The position numbers and the translations under genes are program-made. A model generated the notes under the pieces. The model did not search any database and was not told the DNA's origin. It was given only the letters and a program-made list of their open reading frames with translations. This document shows positions 1 to 9,968 of a stretch of DNA of 64,000 bases, piece by piece; position 1 is the stretch's first letter; every line of letters begins with the position of its first letter. The stretch comes from JBDREC01 sp043820105 [NCBI: Pseudomonadota bacterium]. Its GTDB lineage: Bacteria; Bdellovibrionota_F; JAHFAK01. The DNA is taken from assembly GCA_043820105.1 (NCBI GenBank), contig JBDREC010000049.1:40503-104502 (forward strand), written 5' to 3'.

Positions 1-1
1 T

Positions 2-193
2 GATATGATTTCCTTTAATACTCCTATGGAAAAGTACTTTTATCCTAATATTGATCGATGGAGTAAAGTGTACAAAATTAGATTTGAAAATTTACTAAAT
101 AATGAAAAGTTTTTCAAACCAACTGATCAAAACTTTAAACTTTATATTACTGGTTTAGAAGCTAAAGCCGAGTTTTTATGGGATCTTCAATAA
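2..193 (+). CDS. Partial hypothetical protein (3' end)
   Basis: The frame is open to the left edge of the window, so this is probably the C-terminal end of a longer gene; an ATG at 5 is the first possible internal start. About 62 residues are visible, rich in aromatic and charged residues (YFYPNIDRWSKVYK), with no membrane segment or recognised motif. It ends at TAA 191-193 and overlaps, or nearly abuts, the start of the next small membrane protein, which suggests one transcript leading towards mreB. Function unknown. Confidence 0.5.
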   Translation, partial: DMISFNTPMEKYFYPNIDRWSKVYKIRFENLLNNEKFFKPTDQNFKLYITGLEAKAEFLWDLQ

Positions 194-195
194 TA

Positions 196-492
196 ATGAA
201 AATTGTTTTAATTTTATTTTTTAATTTTTTAGGAATATTTTTTTTGGTTATTTTAAAAAAGAGCAAAAAGCAAAAAAACAAACTCGCTTTAGATTTTGAT
301 TCACAGATGTTTGTTTTAAAGGATATTTTGTCACATATTAGACAAATTTTAGGATTTTTAGCTTTTTGTCTTTCTTTTTTAGGTGCTTTATCATTAATTA
401 TAAATGATAGTTTGTTTGTAGGGCTTTTATTGTTAATATTGCTTGTTTTTACTGCAGTCATGAGTAAAGTATATCTTATTTTAAATGGCTAG
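196..492 (+). CDS. Small membrane protein upstream of mreB
   Basis: About 98 residues starting MKIVLILFFNF. There are three hydrophobic stretches: one N-terminal, then two close together in the C-terminal half (LGFLAFCLSFLGALSLII and LLLLILLVFTAVM), with a basic KKSKKQKNK patch after the first. An in-frame ATG at 178 would add six residues and overlap the previous gene; I prefer 196 because it follows that gene's stop directly, but neither start has a clear ribosome site. It lies 60 bases before mreB in the same direction. No family recognised. Confidence 0.55.
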   Translation: MKIVLILFFNFLGIFFLVILKKSKKQKNKLALDFDSQMFVLKDILSHIRQILGFLAFCLSFLGALSLIINDSLFVGLLLLILLVFTAVMSKVYLILNG

Positions 493-535
493 ATGCAATA
501 TTAGGAAAATAAGAGAATTTAATTTAACAAAATAA

Positions 536-1591
<1,056 letters not shown>

Positions 1592-1653
1592 CACTTAAAA
1601 AGCGATAGACTAAAAGGATAAATTATCCGGAAGCTTGGATCTGACTATTTATA

Positions 1654-2475
1654 ATGATAAATTTTATAAACAGAAACAAAAAATATATAATCTCTCTTGT
1701 TCTTTTTATTCTATTTTTGCATTTTCTTTCTAATAGAATTTCAAAGAATAACTCAACAGGTATGATTGGCCAGGTAATTGTTTTTTTTGAAGCTCCAATC
1801 CAGTCTGCTTTCAGTCATTCAAAAAGAAGTTTCTTTGGGGGAATTGATTCCTACGTTTTTTTATTTAATCTTAAAGAAAAAATTAAAGAGCTAAAACATA
1901 AAAACCAGCTTCTTGAAAAAGACCTTACGATGATGAAAGTATATAAAGATGAAAATGAAATCTTAAAAAATGATTTAAATTATTTAAATGAGTCGGATTT
2001 CAAACCACTGATGGTTGATGTAATTGGTTTAGGTGGAACTTCTTATAGTAAGGTTGTTCGTATTAATAAGGGCTCAAGGCATGGGATAAAGCAAAACATG
2101 GGGGTCTATACTCCAATAGGTTGTATTGGCAAAGTTGTTTCGGTTTTTTTTAAAGCAAGTGATGTTCTGTTAATTACTGATTCTAATAGCTCAGTTGATG
2201 TTAGAAATGCACGTAATAGAGCTAGAGCGATAATGAAGGGCATGGGAGAGGATGATAGACTAAGACTTGACTATGTCGATAAAAAATATGATTTTTCAAT
2301 TGGAGATACGATTGTCACATCTGGCATTGTTGGTATTTGGCCCAAGGATATTATTGTTGGAAGTGTTGAATCAATTGATAAAAATGCAGACTACCTTTTT
2401 CAAACAGTCTATATTAAGCCTACGGAAGATTTCAAACACTTAGACCATTTGCTTATTTATTTGGGTTTGAAATGA
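1654..2475 (+). CDS. mreC: Rod shape-determining protein MreC
   Basis: 273 residues. One N-terminal membrane segment (YIISLVLFILFLHFLS), then a coiled-coil region of Lys/Glu/Leu around residues 70-110, then the periplasmic beta-sandwich domain with family-typical stretches such as GIKQNMGVYTPIGCIGKV, LLITDSNSSVDV and GDTIVTSGIVGIWPKDI. It acts in the periplasm as a scaffold linking MreB filaments to wall synthases. It ends with TGA in a 4-base ATGA overlap with mreD, so the two are translationally coupled. Confidence 0.95.
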   Translation: MINFINRNKKYIISLVLFILFLHFLSNRISKNNSTGMIGQVIVFFEAPIQSAFSHSKRSFFGGIDSYVFLFNLKEKIKELKHKNQLLEKDLTMMKVYKDENEILKNDLNYLNESDFKPLMVDVIGLGGTSYSKVVRINKGSRHGIKQNMGVYTPIGCIGKVVSVFFKASDVLLITDSNSSVDVRNARNRARAIMKGMGEDDRLRLDYVDKKYDFSIGDTIVTSGIVGIWPKDIIVGSVESIDKNADYLFQTVYIKPTEDFKHLDHLLIYLGLK

Positions 2476-3008
2476 AGAACATTATAATTTATATTTTTAT
2501 AATACTTTTTTTAACTGCATTCCAGGCTTCATTTTTAAATGAACTTTTAAGTGACCTATTTTCCCAGCTTGGATATTTTAATTTTGTAGATGTTAAGATA
2601 AATATATTAATTTTAATAATACTATATTTCGGTGTTGTAACAAGTTTGAATGCTGGTTTTTTATTATCAGTTTTTGCTGGAATCTGCTTTGATTTGCTTT
2701 GTCCTTCTATGTATGGAACTTTTCTTTTCATTTATCCAGCATTATTTCTTTTGCTTTATTGGATTACAGATAAATTTCATTTTACACAGTTGATTCCTGT
2801 AATTATCCTTATGATATTAGTTACTGTTTTTGAAGAAATAATTTTATTTATTCTTAATTATAATGAGGGTTTTAGTTTGCCAGTTTGGCTGAATCTTTTT
2901 TTCACAATTCCTATAAAAATAACATTCAACTTGTTATTTGTTTTAATATTTTTTCCTGTCTTGAAATTTGTTGATTTGAAAACTCTTGAGAAAAAAGGAG
3001 TTTATTAG
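2472..3008 (+). CDS. mreD: Rod shape-determining protein MreD
   Basis: 178 residues and almost entirely hydrophobic, with about five or six membrane segments. MreD is a small inner-membrane partner of MreC, poorly conserved in sequence, so the call rests on size, topology, position and the ATGA overlap with mreC. The segment GFLLSVFAGICFDLLCPSMYG is close to the 'G...G...D' loop seen in MreD proteins. It ends only two bases from the stop of a convergent gene. Confidence 0.9.
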   Translation: MKNIIIYIFIILFLTAFQASFLNELLSDLFSQLGYFNFVDVKINILILIILYFGVVTSLNAGFLLSVFAGICFDLLCPSMYGTFLFIYPALFLLLYWITDKFHFTQLIPVIILMILVTVFEEIILFILNYNEGFSLPVWLNLFFTIPIKITFNLLFVLIFFPVLKFVDLKTLEKKGVY

Positions 3009-3010
3009 CT

Positions 3011-3982
3011 TTAATAAACATTTTTAAATTCTTTTTTAATTTCTTTTATGATTTTATTTACATTTAAATATCTTTTTGAAATATGAAAGGGAATGAGTTT
3101 TTTTGCTCCCAGCATGGTTGCCAGTTGCCCACTTTGCTTTGCTGTTAAATGATAAGCAAACTTTGCTTTTTCCCTATCCTCATCAAGAAAAAAGGACTCA
3201 CAATATAAATGATGTACATCTTTAAATATTCTTAAAGCTTCTTTAATATTTTCAGCACTAAATGCAATATCTGTAATATATCCTAATCGAAAACCTTCTT
3301 TTCTTATGAACAATTCTTCAATTAAAGCCTTTGCCTTGTATTTTACTCCTTCAATTTCAATTGATTTGTTTTCATAATTACCCTGTGCTGCCATTTCCTT
3401 AAGCAAGCCAAGCCAGGCCTGTGGCAATATGTTCATTTGTTCAAGCACATCTTTTTTAACGTTAAAATATTGTTTTTCTTCTAAAAGGTACGAAAAGCAA
3501 GTTGTTCTATGGTCCATTCTTGCGAATTTAACTTTTATCATCTTGTCATCAAGCAGAGTTTCACCATCAAAGTCTATTGTCTCTGTCTTGATGATTTTAA
3601 AGCCTGAGTTTGCGTCAAATGTAGTTGTTTTAATTTTCTTTTTTAAAACTTCCCACACCTTAATTTTTAAAAATAGCTTTTCAGTAATATTCCAGCAATA
3701 GCCATCAAGCTTGCCTCTAACGTTTTTTGTAATTCCTGGCGGGCCATATACATTGACTGTATGTGCTTCAATTATATTGAGTCTTAAATATTTTTCAAAG
3801 CCAATAAAGTGATCAATGTGGGTGTGTGAGATGAATATATCTGTTACTCTTCTTAGTTGAGATGTGGTAAATCGGTTGTTGCCAAGATCAAATAACAGGG
3901 CTCTTTTTCTACCTAATAAATCACAAAACAAAAGAGGGTCGCCTTTTTTATCTGAACCAAGACTTGCTTTTATTCCTAGCAT
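3011..3982 (-). CDS. rnz: RNase Z-like metallo-beta-lactamase-fold hydrolase
   Basis: 323 residues. The metal-binding motif SHTHIDHFIGF lies near residue 53. FARMDHRTTCFSYLLEEK matches the RNase Z 'H ... f.y.i.e' segment, and AYHLTAKQSGQLATMLG with LIPFHISKRY matches the C-terminal 'HLTA...A ... LTHFS.RY' ending. RNase Z is a zinc-dependent endonuclease that matures tRNA 3' ends. This matters here because the window's tRNA-His does not encode CCA. A long insert (about residues 85-160) departs from the core family, so a related esterase or other hydrolase remains possible. It is convergent with mreD. Confidence 0.75.
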   Translation of the reverse strand: MLGIKASLGSDKKGDPLLFCDLLGRKRALLFDLGNNRFTTSQLRRVTDIFISHTHIDHFIGFEKYLRLNIIEAHTVNVYGPPGITKNVRGKLDGYCWNITEKLFLKIKVWEVLKKKIKTTTFDANSGFKIIKTETIDFDGETLLDDKMIKVKFARMDHRTTCFSYLLEEKQYFNVKKDVLEQMNILPQAWLGLLKEMAAQGNYENKSIEIEGVKYKAKALIEELFIRKEGFRLGYITDIAFSAENIKEALRIFKDVHHLYCESFFLDEDREKAKFAYHLTAKQSGQLATMLGAKKLIPFHISKRYLNVNKIIKEIKKEFKNVY

Positions 3983-4015
3983 ATTTGTACCTGTATTTTC
4001 CTTTTTTTTAAAAAT

Positions 4016-5857
4016 CTAATTAATATCCTTTGGAAGTTTAATAAAAAACTGAGTTCCATCTGTTGGATTACTTTCAAATGATAGTTTGCCATGATGCAGT
4101 TCAATAAAATACTTTGTAAGGTATAGACCAATTCCACTTCCTTTTGCTAGTTTACTTCTTTCATCGTCTATTCTAAAAAACTTTTCAAAAATTTTATTTT
4201 TCATTTCGCCTGGAATTCCATAGCCCTGGTCTTTTATTGAGATAATTAAATAAGCTCCATCTTCAATTACCTTTATTTCAATCTCTGTATTAGGAGGAGA
4301 ATATTTTATTCCATTCTCAATTAAATTTGAAACAACTTCTTTTATTAATTCTCTGTCAACACGAATTGGAAAAATTGGTGCTTTAATTAGCTTTATTGAT
4401 ATTCCCTTGGTGGAGGAATGATAATCAAGTTGTAATATTGCTTCTTCAATGATTTTTGTAATATCTGCAGATTCCTTGTTTATTTTTACTTTTTCTGATT
4501 CAATTTTTGTGAGGTTTATTAATTTAGTAACATAATTTGATAAATTTTCTGAGCTTTGAATAATTTTTTTAGCCAGGCTCGAGTATTCCGTGCTATCATT
4601 AGATTTCTGAATGATTTCATAAGAAATAGATTGTATTCTCGATATTGGAGATTTTAAGTCGTGCGAAATTAAAGATAGAAAATTCTTTCTTAGAACCTCA
4701 ATTTCATCATTGCTCTGGATTGTTAATTTTAAATTAAAGCTCTTTTTATATTCCTTATAAAAGCGGCAAAAAAGACCCAGGAAACTTATTGTTATAAATG
4801 AAATAATAATACTTAAAGGGTCAAAATACATATTAAAATGATAAGAAATAATAAAGAAAATTAAACATAATATAATGAAGAGCGATAATGTTAAAATAAG
4901 GATAAAAAGTGGTGATAGAAAATATGTTATTGTTATTAAAGCCACAGAAGAAAGAATGGAGAGAAGAATTGGCAATTGATAATTACCTAAAAAGAAGATT
5001 TCTGTTTTACCTAATATTGTATTTACAATATTTGCAACGATTTCAACTCTTGACATCCAGCTTGTACTGTCTTGAATATCATTAAATGGAGTGCAGTAAA
5101 AGTGTTCTACATCCTTTGAGTCAGTTCTTCCAATTATTAATATTTTTCCAGTAACAAGGGTTGAGTCAAACTCTTGACTTAGAATTTCAGTGAAATTTAT
5201 TGATGGGAAACTTCCAGGTGCCAAATAATTAATGTGATAATCACCAGTAAAGCGATTTTCAAAAATAAGGTCTTTGCCTAGAAATACATTGGTTATTTCC
5301 AGGGGCAAAGAAGTGAATTCTCTGTTATTTGTTTCAATTTTTCCAATAATTTTTCTTAAATAATTACATTTGCCTGGGCTAGTATTATCAAAAACAGCAA
5401 ACTTATTTACAACTTCATTATCATATGATGAGAGTTGAAGATCGGATTGTTGATAGTAAACACCTCTTAATTCACCAGGTACAATAATATTTGGGAAATT
5501 GCTTCCTAAATTTTTTATTACAAATAAAGCATCCTTATCATCCTGGGAGTTTGCGAGAATGGGAAAATCAAAAGCAATTATTTTAGGTTTAAATTTCAAA
5601 AGATTTTCCAAAAACATACGAATATAGCGAAGTTCTATGGGCCATTTTTGGTTTTCAGCTTGTTTGAAAAAATTATCTGAAATGCCTACAATTGTGATGT
5701 CTGGATATAGCTGTTTTTGTGCTACATCTCTAACATATTTATCATAGATTTGAGTTTTAGCTTGGGATAGTTTAATAATTGGTATTAAGCTAGCTATTAT
5801 TATAGCAACAATTAAAATGACCAGGAACTGAATGTGTTTCTTTAATAAGTATTTCAT
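4016..5857 (-). CDS. CHASE2-domain sensor histidine kinase
   Basis: About 613 residues, using the ATG at 5857 (a TTG lies one codon upstream). An N-terminal membrane segment is followed by an extracytoplasmic CHASE2-like domain of about 250 residues (e.g. PKIIAFDFPI, TGKILIIGRTDSKD), then three close membrane segments (about 290-365), which is the CHASE2 hallmark. The HisKA box FLSLISHDLKSPISRI carries the phospho-accepting His, and the ATPase domain shows N-box LIENGIKYSP, GYGIPGE and GSGIGLYL. No response regulator is adjacent. The signal sensed is unknown. Confidence 0.9.
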   Translation of the reverse strand: MKYLLKKHIQFLVILIVAIIIASLIPIIKLSQAKTQIYDKYVRDVAQKQLYPDITIVGISDNFFKQAENQKWPIELRYIRMFLENLLKFKPKIIAFDFPILANSQDDKDALFVIKNLGSNFPNIIVPGELRGVYYQQSDLQLSSYDNEVVNKFAVFDNTSPGKCNYLRKIIGKIETNNREFTSLPLEITNVFLGKDLIFENRFTGDYHINYLAPGSFPSINFTEILSQEFDSTLVTGKILIIGRTDSKDVEHFYCTPFNDIQDSTSWMSRVEIVANIVNTILGKTEIFFLGNYQLPILLSILSSVALITITYFLSPLFILILTLSLFIILCLIFFIISYHFNMYFDPLSIIISFITISFLGLFCRFYKEYKKSFNLKLTIQSNDEIEVLRKNFLSLISHDLKSPISRIQSISYEIIQKSNDSTEYSSLAKKIIQSSENLSNYVTKLINLTKIESEKVKINKESADITKIIEEAILQLDYHSSTKGISIKLIKAPIFPIRVDRELIKEVVSNLIENGIKYSPPNTEIEIKVIEDGAYLIISIKDQGYGIPGEMKNKIFEKFFRIDDERSKLAKGSGIGLYLTKYFIELHHGKLSFESNPTDGTQFFIKLPKDIN

Positions 5858-5970
5858 CAATATGTTTAGGTAGTTAAAAAATAGATATTTGTAAAGAACT
5901 ATTTTGATTTGACCTTTTGAAGCTAAAAAGATTTAAGATCTGATAAAGCAGAAACAAGAGGAAATGATAA

Positions 5971-6570
5971 ATGAACTATAAGGTTAAGGACACATACTTT
6001 AAACAAGCCAAAAAGGATAATTTTGTAGCTAGATCTGTTTATAAACTCCAGGAAATAGATGAAAAATATGATTTAATAAAAAAGGGAACAGTTGTTTTAG
6101 ACCTTGGTTATTATCCAGGTTCATGGGCTCAATATGCTAGTCGTAAAGTTGGGTCTTTAGGGCATGTTTATGGAGTAGATATTCAAGGAGTCAATGAAAA
6201 GATAAGGTGTGAAAATTTGACTTTGTTTGAAGGTTCTGTTTTTGAATTAGATTCTATTATGGAATTAAGAAATATTGCCTTTGATTTAGTAATTAGCGAC
6301 ATGGCCCCAAAAACAACAGGAATAAAGCACGTTGATCAGGACAGATCCTATGGTCTAACTGAATCAGCTATTTATATTGCCATTGAAAGATTAAAAGAAA
6401 ATGGAAATTTTTGTGCAAAGGTATTTGAGTCAGCGGAAGTTCAAGAGCTAGTAAAAAAGCTAAGAGAAAATTTTAATAAAGCATCCCTGATAAGACCAAA
6501 GGGTACCAGGAAGGGGAGTAAAGAGATATTTTTAGTTGGAATAGGATTAAGAATTAAGATTAAGAATTAA
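5971..6570 (+). CDS. rlmE: 23S rRNA 2'-O-ribose methyltransferase RlmE (FtsJ)
   Basis: 199 residues, close to the usual 200-210. The FtsJ catalytic tetrad is visible: K25 (SVYKLQEID), D110 (ISDMAPKTTG), K150 (FCAKVFES) and E185 (GSKEIFLVG). The SAM site is VLDLGYYPGSWAQYA. RlmE methylates U2552 in the 23S rRNA A-loop late in 50S assembly. The ATG at 5971 follows AGAGGAAA. The last codons (RIKIKN) are written in a 13-base direct repeat that continues past the stop, so the C-terminus has been shaped by repeat expansion. Confidence 0.93.
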   Translation: MNYKVKDTYFKQAKKDNFVARSVYKLQEIDEKYDLIKKGTVVLDLGYYPGSWAQYASRKVGSLGHVYGVDIQGVNEKIRCENLTLFEGSVFELDSIMELRNIAFDLVISDMAPKTTGIKHVDQDRSYGLTESAIYIAIERLKENGNFCAKVFESAEVQELVKKLRENFNKASLIRPKGTRKGSKEIFLVGIGLRIKIKN

Positions 6571-6632
6571 GATTAAGAAATATGAATCTAGAAAAATCCA
6601 GAATCTTAATCCTAATCATAATCTTCATCTTA
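6545..6632. repeat. Short tandem repeat and imperfect inverted arm after rlmE
   Basis: The 13-base unit ATTAAGAATTAAG is repeated about two and a half times from 6545 to 6579, spanning the rlmE stop. From about 6600 a partly complementary arm (AATCTTAATCCTAATC) follows, so the transcript could fold back and act as a weak terminator. No strong T-run follows directly. This is one of several short-period tracts between genes in this window. Confidence 0.6.
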
Positions 6633-6673
6633 AAGTACAAAACCGTTGACTTTTATGGGCTTTTTTCATTAAA

Positions 6674-6700
6674 GAGAACAAGGGAACAAGGGAACAAGAA
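6674..6700. repeat. 8-base tandem repeat upstream of thrS
   Basis: Three consecutive GAACAAGG-type units lie 12-38 bases before the thrS start. The reverse complement of a related sequence (CTTGTTCCCTTG...CTGTTCCC) occurs at about 60748-60780, so the motif is dispersed. It sits in the thrS leader just before the AAAAGG ribosome site. No tRNA-like or T-box structure is apparent in the leader. Confidence 0.65.
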
Positions 6701-6711
6701 AAGGATAATAA

Positions 6712-8634
6712 ATGAGTAATATGAATATTGAAATTAAAGATCTTGGCAAATATGAATTGAATGCTGATGCTAATTTTATTGAGGCATTGAAGAGTATTGA
6801 TAAGAATTTGTTAAAAGAAAACGTGGCTGTTAAGAGGGATGAAAAGCTTTTTGATATGACTTCACCTGTTTCTAATTTTTTAAAAGAAAATGACCAGGTT
6901 GAATTAGTTGGAATCGAAAGTGAAGAGGGGCTTGATATCCTCAGGCATTCAACTGCCCATATTATGGCTTGTGCTGTGAAAAGAATTTTTAATGATGTTG
7001 AAATAGCAATTGGTCCAACAATTCAAAATGGATTTTACTATGATTTTGATATTGATACCACTTTTACTCCTGATGATTTGAAAAAAATTGAAAAGGAAAT
7101 GAAAAAGATAATTGGTCAAAATCTAGCTTTTGAAAGACAAGTTATTTCAAAAGATGAGGCAAAAAAGCTTTTTGAAAATGAAAAATATAAACTTGAGCTA
7201 ATTGACGATGTAGAAGACGAAGTTGTTAGTATCTATAGACTTGGTGAATTTACTGATCTTTGTAGAGGTCCTCATCTTCCAAGTTCTGGTAAAGTAAAAG
7301 CCTATAAGCTTTTAAATTCAGCAGGAGCTTATTGGCGCGGAGATGAAAAAAACAAGATGCTGCAAAGAATTTATGGGACATCTTTTTCAGCGAAAGAAGC
7401 TTTAGATGAATATTTGCAAATGCTAAAAGAGGCAAAGAAAAGGGACCACAGAAAACTTGGAAAGGAATTAGAACTTTTTAGCATTAATGAAGAAGTTGGA
7501 CCAGGTCTTGTGCTTTGGCATCCTAAAGGCGGCTTAGTTAGAACTTTGATCGAGGATTTTTGGAGAAAAGAACATCTTAAAAATGGTTATGATATCGTTT
7601 ATACTCCTCATATTGCTCAAAACCATTTGTGGCACACTTCAGGGCACTATGGGTTTTATGCAGAAAACATGTATTCAACAATGGAAGTTGATGAAAGGCA
7701 ATATCAGATCAAGCCTATGAACTGCCCTTATCATATGGAAATTTATAATAGTAAAATTCATTCTTATAGAGACCTTCCTTATAGATGGGCAGAGCTTGGT
7801 ACAGTTTATCGCTATGAGCGCTCAGGAGTGCTACATGGTTTAATGCGTGTTCGTGGTTTTACTCAGGATGATGCTCATATTATTACTACAGAAGAACAAT
7901 TTCCAGAAGAAGTGGAAAGAACTGTAAGATTTTGCCTTCATATTCTAAATTCTTTTGGTTTTGATAAATTTGTCGTTTATTTAAGTACAAAGCCAGAAAA
8001 GGCTGTGGGAACAGATGAGTCCTGGGAAAGAGCAACTTCTACCTTGAAAAGTGTGCTTGAAAAAGTTGGGCTTGAATATAAGTTAGACCCTGGAGAAGGC
8101 GTTTTCTATGGTCCCAAAATTGATATTAAGATAAAAGATGCCTTAAATAGAGAATGGCAGTGCTCCACAATACAACTAGACTTTAATTTGCCTGAGCGCT
8201 TTGATATGAAATATGTTGATACTAATGGCAATTCTGTTAGACCAACAATGATTCACAGGGCACTGCTTGGTTCAATTGAACGCTTCTTTGGTGTTATGAT
8301 TGAACACTATGCAGGGGCCTTTCCAGTATGGTTGTCTCCAGTGCAAGTTTCCTTGCTCTCCATTACAGATCGAGCTGTACCATTTCTTGAAGAAGTAGCA
8401 AAGAAATTAGAAGAAAATGATATTAGGGTTGAGCGTGATTTTAGAAGCGAAAAATTGGGATTTAAAATTAGAGAAGCAAGGCTTAAAAGAACCCCATTCA
8501 TGGTTATTGCAGGCGACCAAGAAGTTGAAGATAGAAATGTTTCACTCAGAACTAGATGGCAAGAGGATATTAAAGGAATGGATGTTGACAAATTAATTCA
8601 AAGAGTTAATAAGGATATTGAAAAAAAGTCGTAA
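6712..8634 (+). CDS. thrS: Threonyl-tRNA synthetase
   Basis: 640 residues, full length. Domain order: TGS domain (1-62), editing domain with H79-STAH, a second-additional-domain region with YRLGEFTDLCRGPHLPS, a class II core with the zinc Cys in IKPMNCPYHM, motif 2 around RYERSGVLHGLMRVRGFTQDD, motif 3 MIHRALLGSIERF, and a C-terminal anticodon-binding domain (about 540-640). It charges tRNA-Thr and clears Ser-tRNA-Thr. The ATG at 6712 follows AAAAGG; a second ATG three codons in is possible. It heads the conserved thrS-infC-rpmI-rplT cluster. Confidence 0.98.
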   Translation: MSNMNIEIKDLGKYELNADANFIEALKSIDKNLLKENVAVKRDEKLFDMTSPVSNFLKENDQVELVGIESEEGLDILRHSTAHIMACAVKRIFNDVEIAIGPTIQNGFYYDFDIDTTFTPDDLKKIEKEMKKIIGQNLAFERQVISKDEAKKLFENEKYKLELIDDVEDEVVSIYRLGEFTDLCRGPHLPSSGKVKAYKLLNSAGAYWRGDEKNKMLQRIYGTSFSAKEALDEYLQMLKEAKKRDHRKLGKELELFSINEEVGPGLVLWHPKGGLVRTLIEDFWRKEHLKNGYDIVYTPHIAQNHLWHTSGHYGFYAENMYSTMEVDERQYQIKPMNCPYHMEIYNSKIHSYRDLPYRWAELGTVYRYERSGVLHGLMRVRGFTQDDAHIITTEEQFPEEVERTVRFCLHILNSFGFDKFVVYLSTKPEKAVGTDESWERATSTLKSVLEKVGLEYKLDPGEGVFYGPKIDIKIKDALNREWQCSTIQLDFNLPERFDMKYVDTNGNSVRPTMIHRALLGSIERFFGVMIEHYAGAFPVWLSPVQVSLLSITDRAVPFLEEVAKKLEENDIRVERDFRSEKLGFKIREARLKRTPFMVIAGDQEVEDRNVSLRTRWQEDIKGMDVDKLIQRVNKDIEKKS

Positions 8635-8636
8635 GC

Positions 8637-8700
8637 TATATGTCGTAAGTCATAAGAAATTTTAATTGAAATAGCTTCTTATAAAACTTACCACTTACCA
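8637..8700 (+). promoter_or_regulatory. thrS-infC intergenic leader with 7-base repeats and hairpin
   Basis: GTCGTAA-GTCATAA is a pair of 7-base units just after the thrS stop. AGTCATAAGAA at about 8650 can pair with TTCTTATAA at about 8681, giving a small hairpin about 20 bases before the infC ribosome site. It could slow read-through or shape infC expression, but the evidence is only the pairing and position. Confidence 0.35.
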
Positions 8701-8720
8701 CTTTATAAGGAGATACGGTC

Positions 8721-9233
8721 ATAAGTAAAGAAAAGATTAAAGTTAACAGGGATATTAAAGTTCCTAATGTTAGACTGATTGGTGCAACAGGTGAGCAGCT
8801 CGGTATTGTTAGTACTTTGGAAGCTATTAAAATCGCTAAAGATAATGGAATGGATCTCTTAGAGGTTGCTCCAAACGCCGAACCCCCTGTTTGCAGGATC
8901 ATGGATTTTGGAAAATATAAATACGAAAAAAAGAAAAAATCCAAAGAAGCCAAAAAACATCAAAATGTGGTTCAAATTAAGGAAATTCAACTAAGTCCTA
9001 CGACTGAAGAGCATGACATTAATTATAAAATAAATCATATTAAAAGATTTTTGGCTGATGGAAATAAAGCAAAAGTGACAATTCGATTTAAAGGACGAGA
9101 AGTTAACCACGCTGGAATTGGTAAAGCCCTTTTAACCAGGGTTATTGACAAAGTAGCAGATATAGCGACAGTTGAACAGGAAGCCAGGCTTGAAGGTAAA
9201 AGAATGTCAATAATTCTTATTGCAAAGCCATAA
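8721..9233 (+). CDS. infC: Translation initiation factor IF-3, ATA start
   Basis: 170 residues if started at ATA 8721, giving N-terminus (M)SKEKIKVNRDI followed by VPNVRLIGATGEQLGIVS, exactly the expected IF-3 start. An ideal TAAGGAG at 8706-8712 sits 8 bases upstream. Starting at the first ordinary codon (TTG 8817) would remove this conserved segment. IF-3 genes are known for rare AUU/AUA/AUC starts, which IF-3 itself discriminates against, giving negative autoregulation. N-domain, linker helix rich in Lys (KKKKSKEAKK) and C-domain (IRFKGREVNH) are all present. It prevents subunit association and proofreads start codons. Confidence 0.95.
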   Translation: MSKEKIKVNRDIKVPNVRLIGATGEQLGIVSTLEAIKIAKDNGMDLLEVAPNAEPPVCRIMDFGKYKYEKKKKSKEAKKHQNVVQIKEIQLSPTTEEHDINYKINHIKRFLADGNKAKVTIRFKGREVNHAGIGKALLTRVIDKVADIATVEQEARLEGKRMSIILIAKP

Positions 9234-9290
9234 AAAGTTTCAAATAAATGTAAGTTTTTTCTTGAAAATTAAATCCATTGTGATAAAGAC

Positions 9291-9331
9291 ACCTGACATT
9301 CAGCGTGCAGGTATATCATTTTCGTGAAAAT
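9291..9331 (+). promoter_or_regulatory. Possible L20-type autoregulatory leader before rpmI
   Basis: In the 123-base infC-rpmI gap, ACCTG...CAGGT can form a 5-bp stem around an 11-base loop, and ATTTT-CGTG-AAAAT directly after it a second small hairpin. L20 autoregulates rpmI-rplT through a leader structure in several bacteria, and this is the expected place. I cannot match it to a known consensus by eye, so this is tentative. Confidence 0.3.
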
Positions 9332-9356
9332 AGTATGCCTAAAAAAGGAGAAAAAT

Positions 9357-9557
9357 ATGCCAAAGATTAAAACACATAGAGCGGCAGCAAAGAGATTTAA
9401 GATTACTGGATCCGGGAAAATCAAAAGATCAAAAGCTTATTCTGCCCATATTTTAACTAAAAAGACAACAAAGAGAAAAAGAAATCTTCGTAAAGCAACA
9501 GAAGTAAGCAAAGAAGATAAGGCAAGAATCAAAAGATTGCTGCCTAATTCATTATAA
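9357..9557 (+). CDS. rpmI: 50S ribosomal protein L35
   Basis: 66 residues, [20 protein letters not shown] at the N-terminus, highly basic throughout, the usual length. The ATG at 9357 follows AAGGAG at 9345-9350; an upstream in-frame GTG at 9324 would add an unrelated leader and is rejected. L35 is a late-assembling 50S protein. It lies 22 bases before rplT, in the conserved infC-rpmI-rplT order. Confidence 0.97.
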   Translation: MPKIKTHRAAAKRFKITGSGKIKRSKAYSAHILTKKTTKRKRNLRKATEVSKEDKARIKRLLPNSL

Positions 9558-9579
9558 ATAAAGGATTTTGAGGTAAATT

Positions 9580-9939
9580 ATGCCAAGAGCAAAAGGTGGA
9601 TTTTCAACACGTAGAAGAAGAAAAAAGATATTAAAATTAGCCAAAGGTAATCAAGGAGCAAGAAGCAAGCTTTTTAAATCAGCCAAGGAGGCTGTCCATA
9701 GGGCACTGGCTTATGCTTATAGAGATAGAAGAAATAGAAAAAGAGAATTTAGGAACTTATGGGTTATTAGAATTGGTGCAGCTGCAAAAGAATGTGGTAT
9801 TAGCTACTCAAGATTAATTCATGCCCTAAAACTTTCTAATATTACAATGAACAGAAAGAATCTTGCTGCAATCGCTGTTTCAGATAAAGAAGGTTTTGCA
9901 AAGATCGTTGAAACTGCAAGACAAGCCGTTCAAGCTTAA
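9580..9939 (+). CDS. rplT: 50S ribosomal protein L20
   Basis: 119 residues. The N-terminal basic extension (PRAKGGFSTRRRRKKILKLAKG) and the C-terminal globular part (LWVIRIGAAAKECGISYSRLIHALKLS) are canonical. It binds 23S rRNA early in 50S assembly and in many bacteria represses its own operon. GAGGT precedes the ATG. The gene is followed only 29 bases later by the stop of a convergent lipoprotein gene. Confidence 0.97.
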   Translation: MPRAKGGFSTRRRRKKILKLAKGNQGARSKLFKSAKEAVHRALAYAYRDRRNRKREFRNLWVIRIGAAAKECGISYSRLIHALKLSNITMNRKNLAAIAVSDKEGFAKIVETARQAVQA

Positions 9940-9968
9940 AATATTTGTTCCATAAATTATTAATTAAT

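Noticed and set aside
6571-6711. T-box or tRNA-like leader before thrS
   Set aside because: No T-box bulge, antiterminator or threonine-specifier loop can be drawn. Only short repeats are present.
8817-9233. IF-3 starting at TTG 8817
   Set aside because: It would remove 32 conserved N-terminal residues and has no ribosome site; ATA 8721 has both.
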